Origin: an uncultured Saprospiraceae bacterium
GTDB taxonomy: Bacteria > Bacteroidota > Bacteroidia > Chitinophagales > Saprospiraceae
Assembly: GCA_938016265.1 (NCBI GenBank)
Contig: CALLWB010000060.1
Coordinates: 1-56,489 of the forward strand
Reading direction: 5' to 3'
DNA: 56,489 bases
The notes beneath the pieces are model-generated. The model saw only the letters and a list, made by a program, of their open reading frames with translations. It was not told the DNA's origin and made no database searches. The first letter of the stretch is position 1, and every line of letters starts with the position of its first letter. The position numbers and the translations under genes are program-made. Positions 34,273 through 44,200 of this stretch are shown in pieces.

Positions 34273-37200
34273 ATGAACATGAATTTTCACACCCTACTAT
34301 TTGTCAGTATTTTACTGTCTCTAACTGGGCTTTGGGAAACAGAAACTTCCAAGAGCGAATCTGATTATTCTAACAATTATTCTACTACCTCCAGTTATAT
34401 GGCACCCCCAGAAATCACTGTTTGTGGGTCGACCTTCGATCTGGACGAATACCGCCTAAAGAATACTGCCGCCACCTATACTGCAGTGGCCAATGGTCGT
34501 TGGGACCTGGCTTCCACCTGGAATTTAAATGGCGTGCCAACAGCAGCAGACGCAGTAATCATACCAGCAGGCAGAACCGTACGACTAAATGGAGCCTGCG
34601 TTGCCAAAAATGTAACCGTAAATGGGATACTGACTAATAATACCGGCATGCAAAATTTCACCCTGAATACAGAATGGGTGCTCGCTAGTGGGGCAGCCTC
34701 CAGAGTTCGAATTGGTACAGCAGCAACACCATATACCGGTCAAGGCACCATAACCCTACTAGGAGGAAATGATGGACAAAATATATTTGGATTGGGTGAT
34801 AAATTTATCGGTTCGTATAATGGTGGAACTATCGAAATTCATGGCGCAAACACAATAAGTTGGTCTCAACTAGGAGCAAACGCCCCTGCAGGATCAACTA
34901 CAATTACACTCAAAGAACCAGTAAGCTGGCCCATCGGAGCAGAAATACTAATCACCTCCTCTACCACCAACTGGAATCAAGCAGAAAAACGAACAATCAC
35001 CGCTAAAAGTGGAAATACATTAACGTTGAATGCAGGTTTGACTTACAAGCATACTGGCGTTCAAAAAAACTACTCCTCTCCTACCAGATCATGGACCGCA
35101 GACCTTAGAGCTGAAGTTGGATTACTCAGCCATAACATTACCATACAAGGAGATGCGAGCTCAGATGCCACTGGTTTTGGTGGACATATCATGGTCCATT
35201 TTGGAGGAAAAGCATATATCAGCGGAGTAGAATTGTACAGAATGGGACAAAAAGCTATCCTTGGAAGATACCCATTTCACTGGCACCTGGTCAAAAACGG
35301 AGGCGCTGGGCAATACTTTAAAAACAATAGTGTTCATAAGTCATTTAATAGAGCCATAACTATCCATGGTACGGAGTCTACCCTGGTAGAAAATAATTTT
35401 TGCTACGATCACATTGGTCATGGTATTTTTCTGGAAGATGGCGGAGAACGGTATAATGTGATTCGAAAAAATGTAGTTGTTCTAACAAAGAGACCAGCTG
35501 CAGGACAACAGTTGACCCCGTCAGACAATTCTCACAATCAATTACAAAACAGAACTCCTTCTTCGTACTGGATAACTAATCCAAACAATACTTTTGAGGA
35601 TAATGTAGCGGCAGGAACACAGGGAACGGGGTTTTGGTTTGCGTTCCCAACAGCTCCAATGGGCGACTCTGGTGGAGATGCCTATTTTAATGGAATACAG
35701 CCGCATAAAGAACCTCTTGGGTTGTTCAAAGGAAACAAAGCACACAGTTGTATGAATGGTTTTGATATTTTTGACCAACTAAATCCGGATCATTCTCTCA
35801 AACTGAATTGGGGCTGGGACAATGCCACCCCACACGTCATGGAAGACTGTACCTGGTATGCCAATCATGTTGGAATCTATGCTGGTATTGGAGCAGGCGG
35901 TCCAGTCAAAAATGTATTTTATCGGGATAATATTTTTATTGATAATCATACGGATTTATTCTTAGCCACCTACAATTTTACGGAGCAATCCGTATTTGTA
36001 GCAAATTCTGGCGAAGGCCTTGATTTGCATGCTGGTGAGAAAGCACTTTACGCTACTTACGATGGAGCAGGAACGGTTAGAAACAGCCATTTTGTTGGTT
36101 ATAATGCGTCTAATTCTAATTTGATCAGAAGAGTTGGAGCAGCTACTAAACATCTAAATCATCGGTTTTATGGCATAACCTCCAACCACGCTGGAACGGT
36201 TCGCCTTTCTTATCCTGATCACTCTATCAATCCACAACCAAACTTAGGAGCGAACGATGTCATGCATCCACGAGTATGGAATATGGTGTTGCATGATCAG
36301 GATGGCACGCTGGGTGGTGTTCCCAATTCTTCCATTGTTACTAACCATCCATTACACCTTGTTGGTGGAGAAACACAGCCTCCTAATTGGACTAATGCAT
36401 TTGTTACCTCCAAGCGGTTTGCGTTGTCGTTTGTGTTTTATACGGGTGCGGCGACTTCATTTCCGAATATGTCTATGATGCGAACTAAGCCTGGTGAATT
36501 GTATGATGCCGGATCTTACTACATCAATGGATACCAAGAAAAACAACAACTTCCTGTCATTGTAAATGATGACACCTATACGTATACATATGCCTTTGAA
36601 TCGCTCCCGGCCAATCGACAGGTGCAATTGTATCTTGATGATGCGACTCCCGGAGATCGCTACCTAGCCAGATTTAAAGATTTTGGAAAGCTAGGAGGAC
36701 TTTCCATCTCTAGTCCTTATCATACGCTTACTCAACATGGTTCTCTGGCGGCACTGAAAGCTTCTTCGACCTCTGGATATTATCGTCAGGCAAATGGAGA
36801 TTTGTACATTCGTCCGGTGGCGACACATCTGCGGCAACATTATATTATGACCTGGTCTACCAGCTTTGGTGTTCCAACACTCGATTCTGACGGAGATGGT
36901 TCGAGCGACAGTTTTGAAGCGGCCCGCTATCGAAATCCATTTGATGAAAGAGACTTGGCACAAATGTTTGATATCGCCAACAATTTTGAAGGTTGGGCAC
37001 CAACCAATATGACCGGCGCTCAAGTAAACGGAGGTACATTTAAAGCAACAACAGCCGGTGACCCTCAAATGGCAAAAAATGACTTTAACTTTAATGCGAA
37101 TCGTATTGATTTTATTGTAGCTCGAATGAAAGCGAATGGCAATGGGGCAGCTCAACTTTTCTTTGGTAGGAATGATGCTCCCGGCTACGCAGCTAGCAGA

Positions 37201-37599
37201 GTAGCCACTACTCAATACTCAGGTGGTGGAAATTATGAACTGGTAGTATTCGACATGCGAAACAATACTGAATGGATTAATAAGATTACCGGTCTTCGAT
37301 TTGACCCGCTTCCTGGAGCTGGTTTAGCTATAGAAGTCGACTGGATAGCTACTTCTGATGGTGATATTGACGATGATGGTATACCTGACGATATAGATGA
37401 TTGTATCACGTTTAACAATACCTTAAACTTTACAGGCACTATTCCTCCAGGTTTACATCAATCCAGAGTTAGTATTACTACAAACGGTATTGCTCCTGCT
37501 GCCTCCAACATTACACTGGAAAGTGGAGTAGTAGAAATGAATGTCGGTTTTGACGCTGTTCCTGATTCTAATTTTGAAGCGAAAATTGGTTGTCAATAG
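34273..37599 (+). CDS. G8-domain / CEMIP-like secreted beta-helix protein (paralogue 1)
   Basis: A 1108-residue exported protein. After a signal-like N-terminus (LLFVSILLSLTGLW) comes a G8 domain (about 70-190: NGRWDLASTWNLNGVPTAAD). A right-handed beta-helix follows, with the segment GRYPFHWHLVK (from 332), FNRAITIHGTE and IGHGIFLEDGGE, closely like the human hyaluronan-binding/degrading proteins CEMIP and TMEM2. DSDGDGSSDSFEAARYRNP (near 870) and DGDIDDDGIPDDIDDC (near 1030) are thrombospondin-type-3 calcium motifs. The last 50 residues (ITLESGVVEMNVGFDAVP...IGCQ) form a 3-coathanger-stack-like end. Polysaccharide binding or cleavage is inference. A close paralogue lies at 48247-51537. Confidence 0.85.
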   Translation: MNMNFHTLLFVSILLSLTGLWETETSKSESDYSNNYSTTSSYMAPPEITVCGSTFDLDEYRLKNTAATYTAVANGRWDLASTWNLNGVPTAADAVIIPAGRTVRLNGACVAKNVTVNGILTNNTGMQNFTLNTEWVLASGAASRVRIGTAATPYTGQGTITLLGGNDGQNIFGLGDKFIGSYNGGTIEIHGANTISWSQLGANAPAGSTTITLKEPVSWPIGAEILITSSTTNWNQAEKRTITAKSGNTLTLNAGLTYKHTGVQKNYSSPTRSWTADLRAEVGLLSHNITIQGDASSDATGFGGHIMVHFGGKAYISGVELYRMGQKAILGRYPFHWHLVKNGGAGQYFKNNSVHKSFNRAITIHGTESTLVENNFCYDHIGHGIFLEDGGERYNVIRKNVVVLTKRPAAGQQLTPSDNSHNQLQNRTPSSYWITNPNNTFEDNVAAGTQGTGFWFAFPTAPMGDSGGDAYFNGIQPHKEPLGLFKGNKAHSCMNGFDIFDQLNPDHSLKLNWGWDNATPHVMEDCTWYANHVGIYAGIGAGGPVKNVFYRDNIFIDNHTDLFLATYNFTEQSVFVANSGEGLDLHAGEKALYATYDGAGTVRNSHFVGYNASNSNLIRRVGAATKHLNHRFYGITSNHAGTVRLSYPDHSINPQPNLGANDVMHPRVWNMVLHDQDGTLGGVPNSSIVTNHPLHLVGGETQPPNWTNAFVTSKRFALSFVFYTGAATSFPNMSMMRTKPGELYDAGSYYINGYQEKQQLPVIVNDDTYTYTYAFESLPANRQVQLYLDDATPGDRYLARFKDFGKLGGLSISSPYHTLTQHGSLAALKASSTSGYYRQANGDLYIRPVATHLRQHYIMTWSTSFGVPTLDSDGDGSSDSFEAARYRNPFDERDLAQMFDIANNFEGWAPTNMTGAQVNGGTFKATTAGDPQMAKNDFNFNANRIDFIVARMKANGNGAAQLFFGRNDAPGYAASRVATTQYSGGGNYELVVFDMRNNTEWINKITGLRFDPLPGAGLAIEVDWIATSDGDIDDDGIPDDIDDCITFNNTLNFTGTIPPGLHQSRVSITTNGIAPAASNITLESGVVEMNVGFDAVPDSNFEAKIGCQ

Positions 37600-37753
37600 G
37601 ATTTAAAGGATAAGACGGAAATGTACTACAAATTTGATCAGGCTGGCAATGCTTGTCTTGTTTTTGTTTAGTCAATGTAAAACTATAAAACCCCCTAAAC
37701 ACTTAGCTCAATTTAACTTTTAATTGGGATACATTAATTAAGAAAACTACCCT

Positions 37754-38983
37754 CTAAAATTCTTTATCATCGTCGAGAATGAGCACCTTTTTTTCATTGA
37801 GTAGTTCCATTGTAGGTTTGCCTTGATACATGGAAATTTTGCCAGTTAGACAGACTTTTTTTCCTAGTAGTTCTTCTTCTGGGGCATAGCTAAAGTTGGT
37901 GCGATTAGACTTCCAAATGGAGGCGCTGAATATTTGATTGGGGAATTTTTTGTCTAGATTTAAGAACGTCGCTCCTGACTTTTGACTGTATTTTGTGGCG
38001 ACTACCGTACCGCAAACAGTAATGGTTTCTCCGACATAAAGTCTAGCTTGAACAGTATTAAACAACCCTTTTGGGAGCGGCGGTTTCATTGGATTGACAT
38101 CTGGAACGACGTCTTCGGTTACGTCAGATTGCCAAGCAGCATAATCAAACGTTCCTTCGACCCTGGACTCTAGTCCGTCAGGCAAATCCGGGAAAAAATC
38201 AATTCCCGTAAGGGCCTCCACGCTATCAATTGGCACTGCATAACTCATCAACGGGTAATTACACTCTGCATTTTCAAGAATAAATCCTATTCCTTTTTGG
38301 TCTGTTCCTTCGATATCGAGGATGACTTTGTAGTATTGTTTTGGTACAGAAACTTTATTTTCTCCAATGGTGCCAAGTCCCTCCTTCAGCACGCCGCCCG
38401 CTACTACGTATACTTGCTCCTTAGAATCAATGACGTAAGAACGGCCAAAGCCTTCGAGTTCTGCCCATCGTTCGCGGTTTAACTCTGCGAGTTGTGGGCT
38501 CATGTTGGAGTATAGGTAGGACTCGCTGATGGCTCGTTTTGACCATCGGAAGTCAGCAGATGGAGCGATGTGCCCTCTATCGTAACCAGAAAACCAATAA
38601 TCTGCTTTTACTGCAGATCCTGAAGAAATTTTGTCATCTGGTCGGAAATCATTGGTTCGATTTAGATTCCCTTCTACGACTTCTGGTGGTACAATATGCG
38701 CTACCCACTGCGGTTGTTCATGCGCCTCGTCATACCCCATTACCATTCCAGAATGTTTGATAATTTCGCAGTTGGATTTTGTTTTTGGATAACCAACAGT
38801 TTCTAAATCGGCGTGTACTCTGTTGAGTTTATTGACTTCCAGTAAATCCAATACTTCCACCTGGCGACTTCTAAGTTGCTTTAATTCTGCTTCGAGGGTA
38901 TTGATTTTTGAATCGAGCGGAGTTTGAGCAAACAGGCCCGGGCACAAAAATATCCCTAGTACGGTGAGTAGTTTCAGATTCAT
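37754..38983 (-). CDS. Secreted DNA/RNA non-specific endonuclease with C-terminal OB-like domain
   Basis: A 409-residue exported nuclease of the NUC1 (beta-beta-alpha-metal) family. I start at the ATG at 38983, giving the signal peptide MNLKLLTVLGIFLCPGLFAQ. The frame extends six codons upstream to a TTG, which is less likely. A short coiled coil (25-50) precedes the nuclease domain, in which GYDRGHIAPSADFRWS carries the catalytic His138 and SYLYSNMSPQ the metal-binding Asn160. Residues of about 290-409 (VGETITVCGTVVATKY...LLGKKVCLTGKISMYQGKPTMELL) look like an OB fold of the nucleic-acid-binding type. Secreted nucleases of this kind scavenge DNA or attack competitors. There is no T9SS tail, so it is probably periplasmic or released. 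Confidence 0.9.
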   Translation of the reverse strand: MNLKLLTVLGIFLCPGLFAQTPLDSKINTLEAELKQLRSRQVEVLDLLEVNKLNRVHADLETVGYPKTKSNCEIIKHSGMVMGYDEAHEQPQWVAHIVPPEVVEGNLNRTNDFRPDDKISSGSAVKADYWFSGYDRGHIAPSADFRWSKRAISESYLYSNMSPQLAELNRERWAELEGFGRSYVIDSKEQVYVVAGGVLKEGLGTIGENKVSVPKQYYKVILDIEGTDQKGIGFILENAECNYPLMSYAVPIDSVEALTGIDFFPDLPDGLESRVEGTFDYAAWQSDVTEDVVPDVNPMKPPLPKGLFNTVQARLYVGETITVCGTVVATKYSQKSGATFLNLDKKFPNQIFSASIWKSNRTNFSYAPEEELLGKKVCLTGKISMYQGKPTMELLNEKKVLILDDDKEF

Positions 38984-39098
38984 TGGATTGCCTTTTACCA
39001 AAAATAATAAAAGTAATTGATAAAATTATGCCAAATTTTTAATTGTGTTTCATACTTATATTAAGTTAATATTTCCCATTCGATTGGCAGAGGGACTT

Positions 39099-39114
39099 TT
39101 TTGCTATCGCAAAA
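39099..39114. repeat. Dispersed palindrome copy C (TTTTGCTATCGCAAAA)
   Basis: The reverse complement of copy B at 21185-21200. It is flanked by GGCAGAGGGAC on the left and GTGGTAGAGCG on the right, sequences related to the flanks of copies A and D. It lies between the nuc gene and the FAN1-like gene. Confidence 0.55.
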
Positions 39115-39172
39115 TTGTGGTAGAGCGTATAGGTGCAAATGCATGCTTGGACTGTTAACCATTATAACATTC

Positions 39173-39189
39173 ACCAATCCACCATTAAC
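39173..39189 (-). repeat. Dispersed repeat GTTAATGGTGGATTGGT, copy 2 (inverted)
   Basis: The exact reverse complement of 25702-25718. It ends 2 nt from the stop of the FAN1-like gene. Confidence 0.5.
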
Positions 39190-39191
39190 TA

Positions 39192-40868
39192 TTAACTAAA
39201 CTTCACATTGAGCACTTCAGCTTTGATATCTATAGATTTGAAAAGGTCGAGCCAAAAAAGTTGTTGGGCGCTTAGCTTGTCGTTTGGAGATTTAACTTCT
39301 ACAAACTGGTAGTCTTCCCCTTTCCAAATAAACAAATCCGGGAAGCCCTTTGTATTACTTTTCGGATTGCGGGCCATTTCCAGAAGGATTTTATGGAGCT
39401 GGAATTCCGATAAGTAGCTAATGAAAATTTCAAGGTGTTCCAGTAGTTCTTCATACCAAAATATCAATGGATTTGCTAGTCCGTATTTTTCCTTGAATAC
39501 GATGTTGATATGGTTTTTCAACTTCTTTCGATTTTTCAGAATTAGAAGTTGATTATCAATAATATCCTTCCTTTTATCATAGAAATGGTCCGTTCTCCAA
39601 TCCGAAGGAGAAAACTGAAATGGATGATGGAATGCGTCCTGCTGATCAGCAAAAATAACGTCCCAAAACAGCATGCCAAACAAGGAATTCCAGAGTAGAT
39701 TTTCAGAAAACATTCCATTGTAGCCTTGACTTACATAATGAGATAGCGTCCCCATTTCTACTTGATTTTTGAAAGAAACATCGATGGTGATTGAGTTGGC
39801 TTCTTTTTGTTTTTGTGTGGTACTTTTTACATTTTTTTTATTGAGCAATCTTGCTTTGAAGTCTTTGGCGAAGTAATACTCTTCTGCGTGTGCGGTGGCT
39901 TCCTGCAGTCTGGTGCAAGTTTCGATGGCCTTTTCTGCTTCGCCCAATTTAGCCAGTACTCTTATCTCGCGTTCATTGGAAGGTGGATAGTCGGTTTGTT
40001 CGTAGGCCCAGAGTGCCTCTTCAAAATGGTTGCTGCGTTCTAAGTCCCTGCCGACTTTTATTAGCAGTCTGCTCAACGATCTTTCGGCTGGATAGGTATC
40101 AATTGTTGTGGAAAGGACCTGTAGTTTTAATTCATCGAATATTTCGTTGATTGGAGTTTCAGCTGCCAATTGTTCGTAGACAGTAATTCCCCAGAGGTTG
40201 ACTGTCCATTTCTGGTCAATTTCCAATCTCGTTTTGAAGTAGGGCGTCAGTTGATCCAACTGCACCTCCCTGAAATTTCTGTATCCTAAATCGCGGACAA
40301 CAAACTCAGAGATATTGCGATATCTATTCCCAAAAAACAAAAACAACATCCGCTCAACTTCTTCTATTTTCTCTTGCTTGACTACTGTAAACACTTCCGT
40401 TATTGCCTTCAACAATTTCGTTTTAGGCGCCTCAATTAGAAGTGCTAGTAGCTCGTTTTTCTTAGCGGATTTTGAAGGGATATTTAGGTCTAGCCTTTCG
40501 GCGAATTCGATCAATTCTTTTTTGATAAATAGTGGCATAAGATCGCTGAGTTCTTCCTTGGATTTTGCTTTAATTTGTTTGGCAAATTTTTTACGATTTA
40601 GCTCAACAATCGCAGCATCCAAATCTAAAATCTCCTTATATACTAACGTCTTTTTTTTGAAGTATACGCCTCTTCTCAGCACCATTCTCAAAAACAAACA
40701 CCGACCATCTTCACTTAAGGCTTTAAATTGTTTAATAAATTTTGATTCATTAGCCAATAAAATCTGCTGATACTTAGTCTCCACATAATGTAGAATAAAA
40801 TTGAAGTAATCCAGATAGTATTTTTCCGGTAATTCTGGTGGTTGATATGTGGAATGCGGTTTTGCCAA
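39192..40868 (-). CDS. FAN1-like VRR-NUC domain nuclease
   Basis: A 558-residue cytoplasmic protein. The N-terminal part (YYLDYFNFILHYVETKYQQIL...LFLRMVLRRGVYFKKKTLVY) matches the SAP-like and winged regions of bacterial FAN1. The middle is TPR-like helices (SNHFEEALWAYEQTDYPP). The C-terminus is a VRR-NUC PD-(D/E)xK nuclease: PD510-511 (GFPDLFIW), Glu524-Val-Lys526 (FVEVKSPND) and Gln536 (SAQQLFW). FAN1 trims 5' flaps in interstrand-crosslink repair. A stop codon lies ten codons upstream in frame and the first internal Met is at 62, so translation most likely begins at the TTG at 40868. All catalytic residues are present. Confidence 0.88.
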   Translation of the reverse strand: MAKPHSTYQPPELPEKYYLDYFNFILHYVETKYQQILLANESKFIKQFKALSEDGRCLFLRMVLRRGVYFKKKTLVYKEILDLDAAIVELNRKKFAKQIKAKSKEELSDLMPLFIKKELIEFAERLDLNIPSKSAKKNELLALLIEAPKTKLLKAITEVFTVVKQEKIEEVERMLFLFFGNRYRNISEFVVRDLGYRNFREVQLDQLTPYFKTRLEIDQKWTVNLWGITVYEQLAAETPINEIFDELKLQVLSTTIDTYPAERSLSRLLIKVGRDLERSNHFEEALWAYEQTDYPPSNEREIRVLAKLGEAEKAIETCTRLQEATAHAEEYYFAKDFKARLLNKKNVKSTTQKQKEANSITIDVSFKNQVEMGTLSHYVSQGYNGMFSENLLWNSLFGMLFWDVIFADQQDAFHHPFQFSPSDWRTDHFYDKRKDIIDNQLLILKNRKKLKNHINIVFKEKYGLANPLIFWYEELLEHLEIFISYLSEFQLHKILLEMARNPKSNTKGFPDLFIWKGEDYQFVEVKSPNDKLSAQQLFWLDLFKSIDIKAEVLNVKFS

Positions 40869-41207
40869 CGTTCTGTTTCTTTCTAAATAGATGTTCTATT
40901 ATTAAATACGAATTGATCAAAGTATGCCACCAATCGGCACAAAACTAATATAAAATACGTAGTTATTTATAAGACTATAAGTTACTAACTAAAGATCAAA
41001 TTTCGATAGAAAATGATCCACGTATAAAAGTATCTCCATAGCTTACCACTCTCACGTAAATTTCGCAAATACCTAACAATCAGATTTTTACGAAACCAAT
41101 CAATGGTCAATAAGGATATTTAAGCAAATACTTAATATCGGTACAAACCTACTGAATACCGATTTGATTTTTTACTTTTGTAATTATTTTATCTCCTAAA
41201 CATCAAA
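40869..41207. other. Divergent intergenic region
   Basis: These 339 bases lie between the leftward FAN1-like gene and the rightward Ig-repeat gene. There is no coding frame. It contains the -7 box at 41173-41180 for the rightward gene. TACTTTG on the minus strand (near 40917-40923) is one base short of a -7 box for the FAN1-like gene. Confidence 0.5.
41173..41180 (+). promoter_or_regulatory. Candidate -7 box TACTTTTG for the Ig-repeat gene
   Basis: An exact TAnnTTTG match whose 3' end is 27 nt before the ATG at 41208. It is the same octamer as in the sucC and S24 promoters. A -33 TTG at the right distance is not evident. Confidence 0.45.
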
Positions 41208-44200
41208 ATGAAAAAATTCATATCCCTTTTCATTGTCCTATTGTCATTTATTACGCTTCGGGCTCAAACAATTACAATTGTACAACCAAATGGAGGAGAA
41301 ATCCTTTATCCATGTGAAAGCTATCTAATCACATGGACCCAATCCGGCGGTCTATCCAATTATTTTAACATCGATTATTCTCTAGATGGAGGAACAATTT
41401 GGGCATCGGTTACTACAAACTACCTATCCACAAACGGCCAATACTCCTGGACCGTCCCAAATGTCGAGTCGACCACCGTTCGAATCAGAATAACAGATGC
41501 CAATACGCCCTCCATTTTTGATATCAGTGATCAGGTATTTTCAATCAATACGCCTATCGAACTCATTTCTCCCAATGGAGGAGAAGTATGGATTGGAGGC
41601 AGCATGCAACAAATAACATGGAGCGCACCTGGCACCACCGACAATTTCAGAATTTCCTATTCCAGAAATAATGGAATCAGCTGGACCACCATAGCCTCCA
41701 ATTATAATACAACAAGTGGGGTATACAATTGGTCCGTTCCCAATACCCCATCTACCTCCTGTTTAGTGCGAGTAGAAGATTACAACCAAACCTGCAAAGC
41801 AGACATCAGCGATCAGGTATTTACCATTGAACCCGCCGTCCCTGTGGTGCTTTATCCAGATGGAGGAGAAATTTTGCGGCCAGGATGTGGTCAATATATT
41901 ACCTGGGAGACAAGTTCCTATTTTAGTAATGTAAGAATTGAATATTCACTAGACAATGGAGCTACTTATACAACAATAGTAACTAATACTTCAAATGATG
42001 GCTCCCATTATTGGACCACTCCAAACTCACCAACTACCAATGCACTAATAAAGATCAGCAACACTGATGACCTAACCGTTCATGATGTTAGCAACTCTCC
42101 TTTCGAAATTGCTCCTGTTGTTAAACTGATTAGTCCCAATGGCGGAGAATCTTTTATTGGGTGTGATGTCCTACCTATTACTTGGGAAAAATCAAGAAAC
42201 TGTGCCAGCAATTATGGCATTCGATATACCACAAACAATGGCGCTACCTGGAATAACATTAGCACTTCTATTTCTGCGAATAGTTCTGTTTTACAGACCT
42301 ACAATTGGAATATTCCTAATGGAATTTCCTCCACCGATTGCAAAATTGAAGTGTACTCTACTAGTTCCAGTTATCCAGGAAGTGATCAAAGTGACAATAC
42401 CTTTTCCTTGATTCCTAGTAATGATATTACCGTTTCCTTTCCAAATGGTGGAGAAGTTTTTAATGTTGGAGACACTGTAATCGTTACCTGGACCAACTTG
42501 CCGACCTCTTCTGGACAATTCAATGTTTATTATGGGAATTCCACCATTGCGACTAATGTAACAGGAAACAATTATCAGTGGATTGTACCCAATTCGCCTA
42601 CTATCTCCGGTTTCATCAAAGTAAGAGATTATACCAATTCTTGTAAGGAAGATATTTCTGATGCTGATTTTACGATTTTGCCCAAGGACCCTCTGCTTAC
42701 TTCGCCTAACGGAGGGGAGGTATATTATTCTGGAACAGCAAAGACAATCACTTGGGATAATTCCTCGTTTTATTCTAATGTTCGCCTGGAATATTCCGTA
42801 GATAATGGCTTAACATGGAAAACAATAGTCACTGCTACCACGAATGATGGTTCGCATTACTGGGTAGTACCCAACGAAGAATCTTTAGATTGTTTGGTAA
42901 AAGTAAGCTCAAGCAATGATGTTTTAAACTATGACATTAGTGATGCCTTGTTCACGATAAGACCTGCAGTGACGGTATTGACACCAAATGGGAACATTGT
43001 AAATGGATCCTTCCTAGGAGGGTGCACTGTTACTTCTATTACTTTTGACAGATCTCCTGCCTGGAATCGATACAGAATAGAGTATTCTCTCAACAATGGG
43101 ACTTCCTGGTCGACCATTCAAAGTTCATGGCTAACAAACAGCAATCCGGCTACCTACAATTGGGATATTCCTAATATAACATCAGCTTCCGCTTTGGTTC
43201 GTGTTACTCCTGTTGGAACCTCCTATTCTGATGATAGTGATAATGTTTTTACTATAACGAAGCCAGTAACGCTGATTCAACCGACTTTCGGAGGTATTTT
43301 ACAAGTAGGTTCTGTTTATGATATTGAATGGGTCTCTGATGGTATTTCTAATATTTATGATCTTTATTATTCTGTAAATAACGGTACCTCGTGGAATACG
43401 ATTGTTACTGGCTACACAACTTCTACTAATCAATATCCGTGGGCCGTTCCTAACAATATCTCCTCCAATTGCCTTATTCGGGTAATTGATAATGTAGACA
43501 ATTGTAAGCTGGATATTAGTGATTATGCCTTTACTATTGCGAATACCGCTCCTCCTATTTCGGTGTTGACTCCCAACGGAGGAGAGACGCTTAGCGGGTG
43601 TGCAAATTATGATATCACCTGGTCTGTAGTCAATCCTTCGGGGGCTTATGATCTGGCCTATTCTACTGATCTGGGAGGAACCTGGAATACGATTGAATTG
43701 AACTATACGACTACAACGAACATCTATGACTGGTCAGTACCTGCAATAAACAGCAGTTCAGTTTTGGTGCGCGTCAAAGAAAGTGGAGGAACCAATCAGG
43801 ATATTAGTGAAGCTCTTTTTACCATTACTTCTGTAGAACTTGAAGCCTATCCTGGAGTAGCAACAATCAATAGTGGAGCCGCTGTACAAATCTCCACAAC
43901 GGGTGGATTTAACTCATTTGTCTGGACACCTTCATTTGGGCTGGACAATCCTAATATTGAAAATCCTGTGGCTTCACCAACCCAAACAACACAATATATA
44001 GTTGCCTCTTCAAATGGAACTTGCACCTTGAGGGATACTGTTTTAATCAATGTAAACACGGTAAATCCGACTCCTTCTGCTACCTGCTCCGCATACTCCA
44101 GTACTCCTGGGTTGCTCATTGATGGTGCGCTTCTTCATGCGGATACCATTTCAATAATGGGATCAGGGATAAATGCTTTAGCTGATTTGAATGTGATCAT

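Noticed and set aside
37649-37723. 24-codon frame (MLVLFLFSQCK...) after the first G8 gene, resembling a lipoprotein signal
   Set aside because: The lipobox has Gln before Cys, the peptide is very short and there is no supporting signal; chance is likely.
41208-43830. Periodic repeats suggesting a CRISPR-like or tandem array
   Set aside because: The periodicity is that of nine Ig-like protein modules within one open frame; the DNA repeats are diverged and have no spacer structure.
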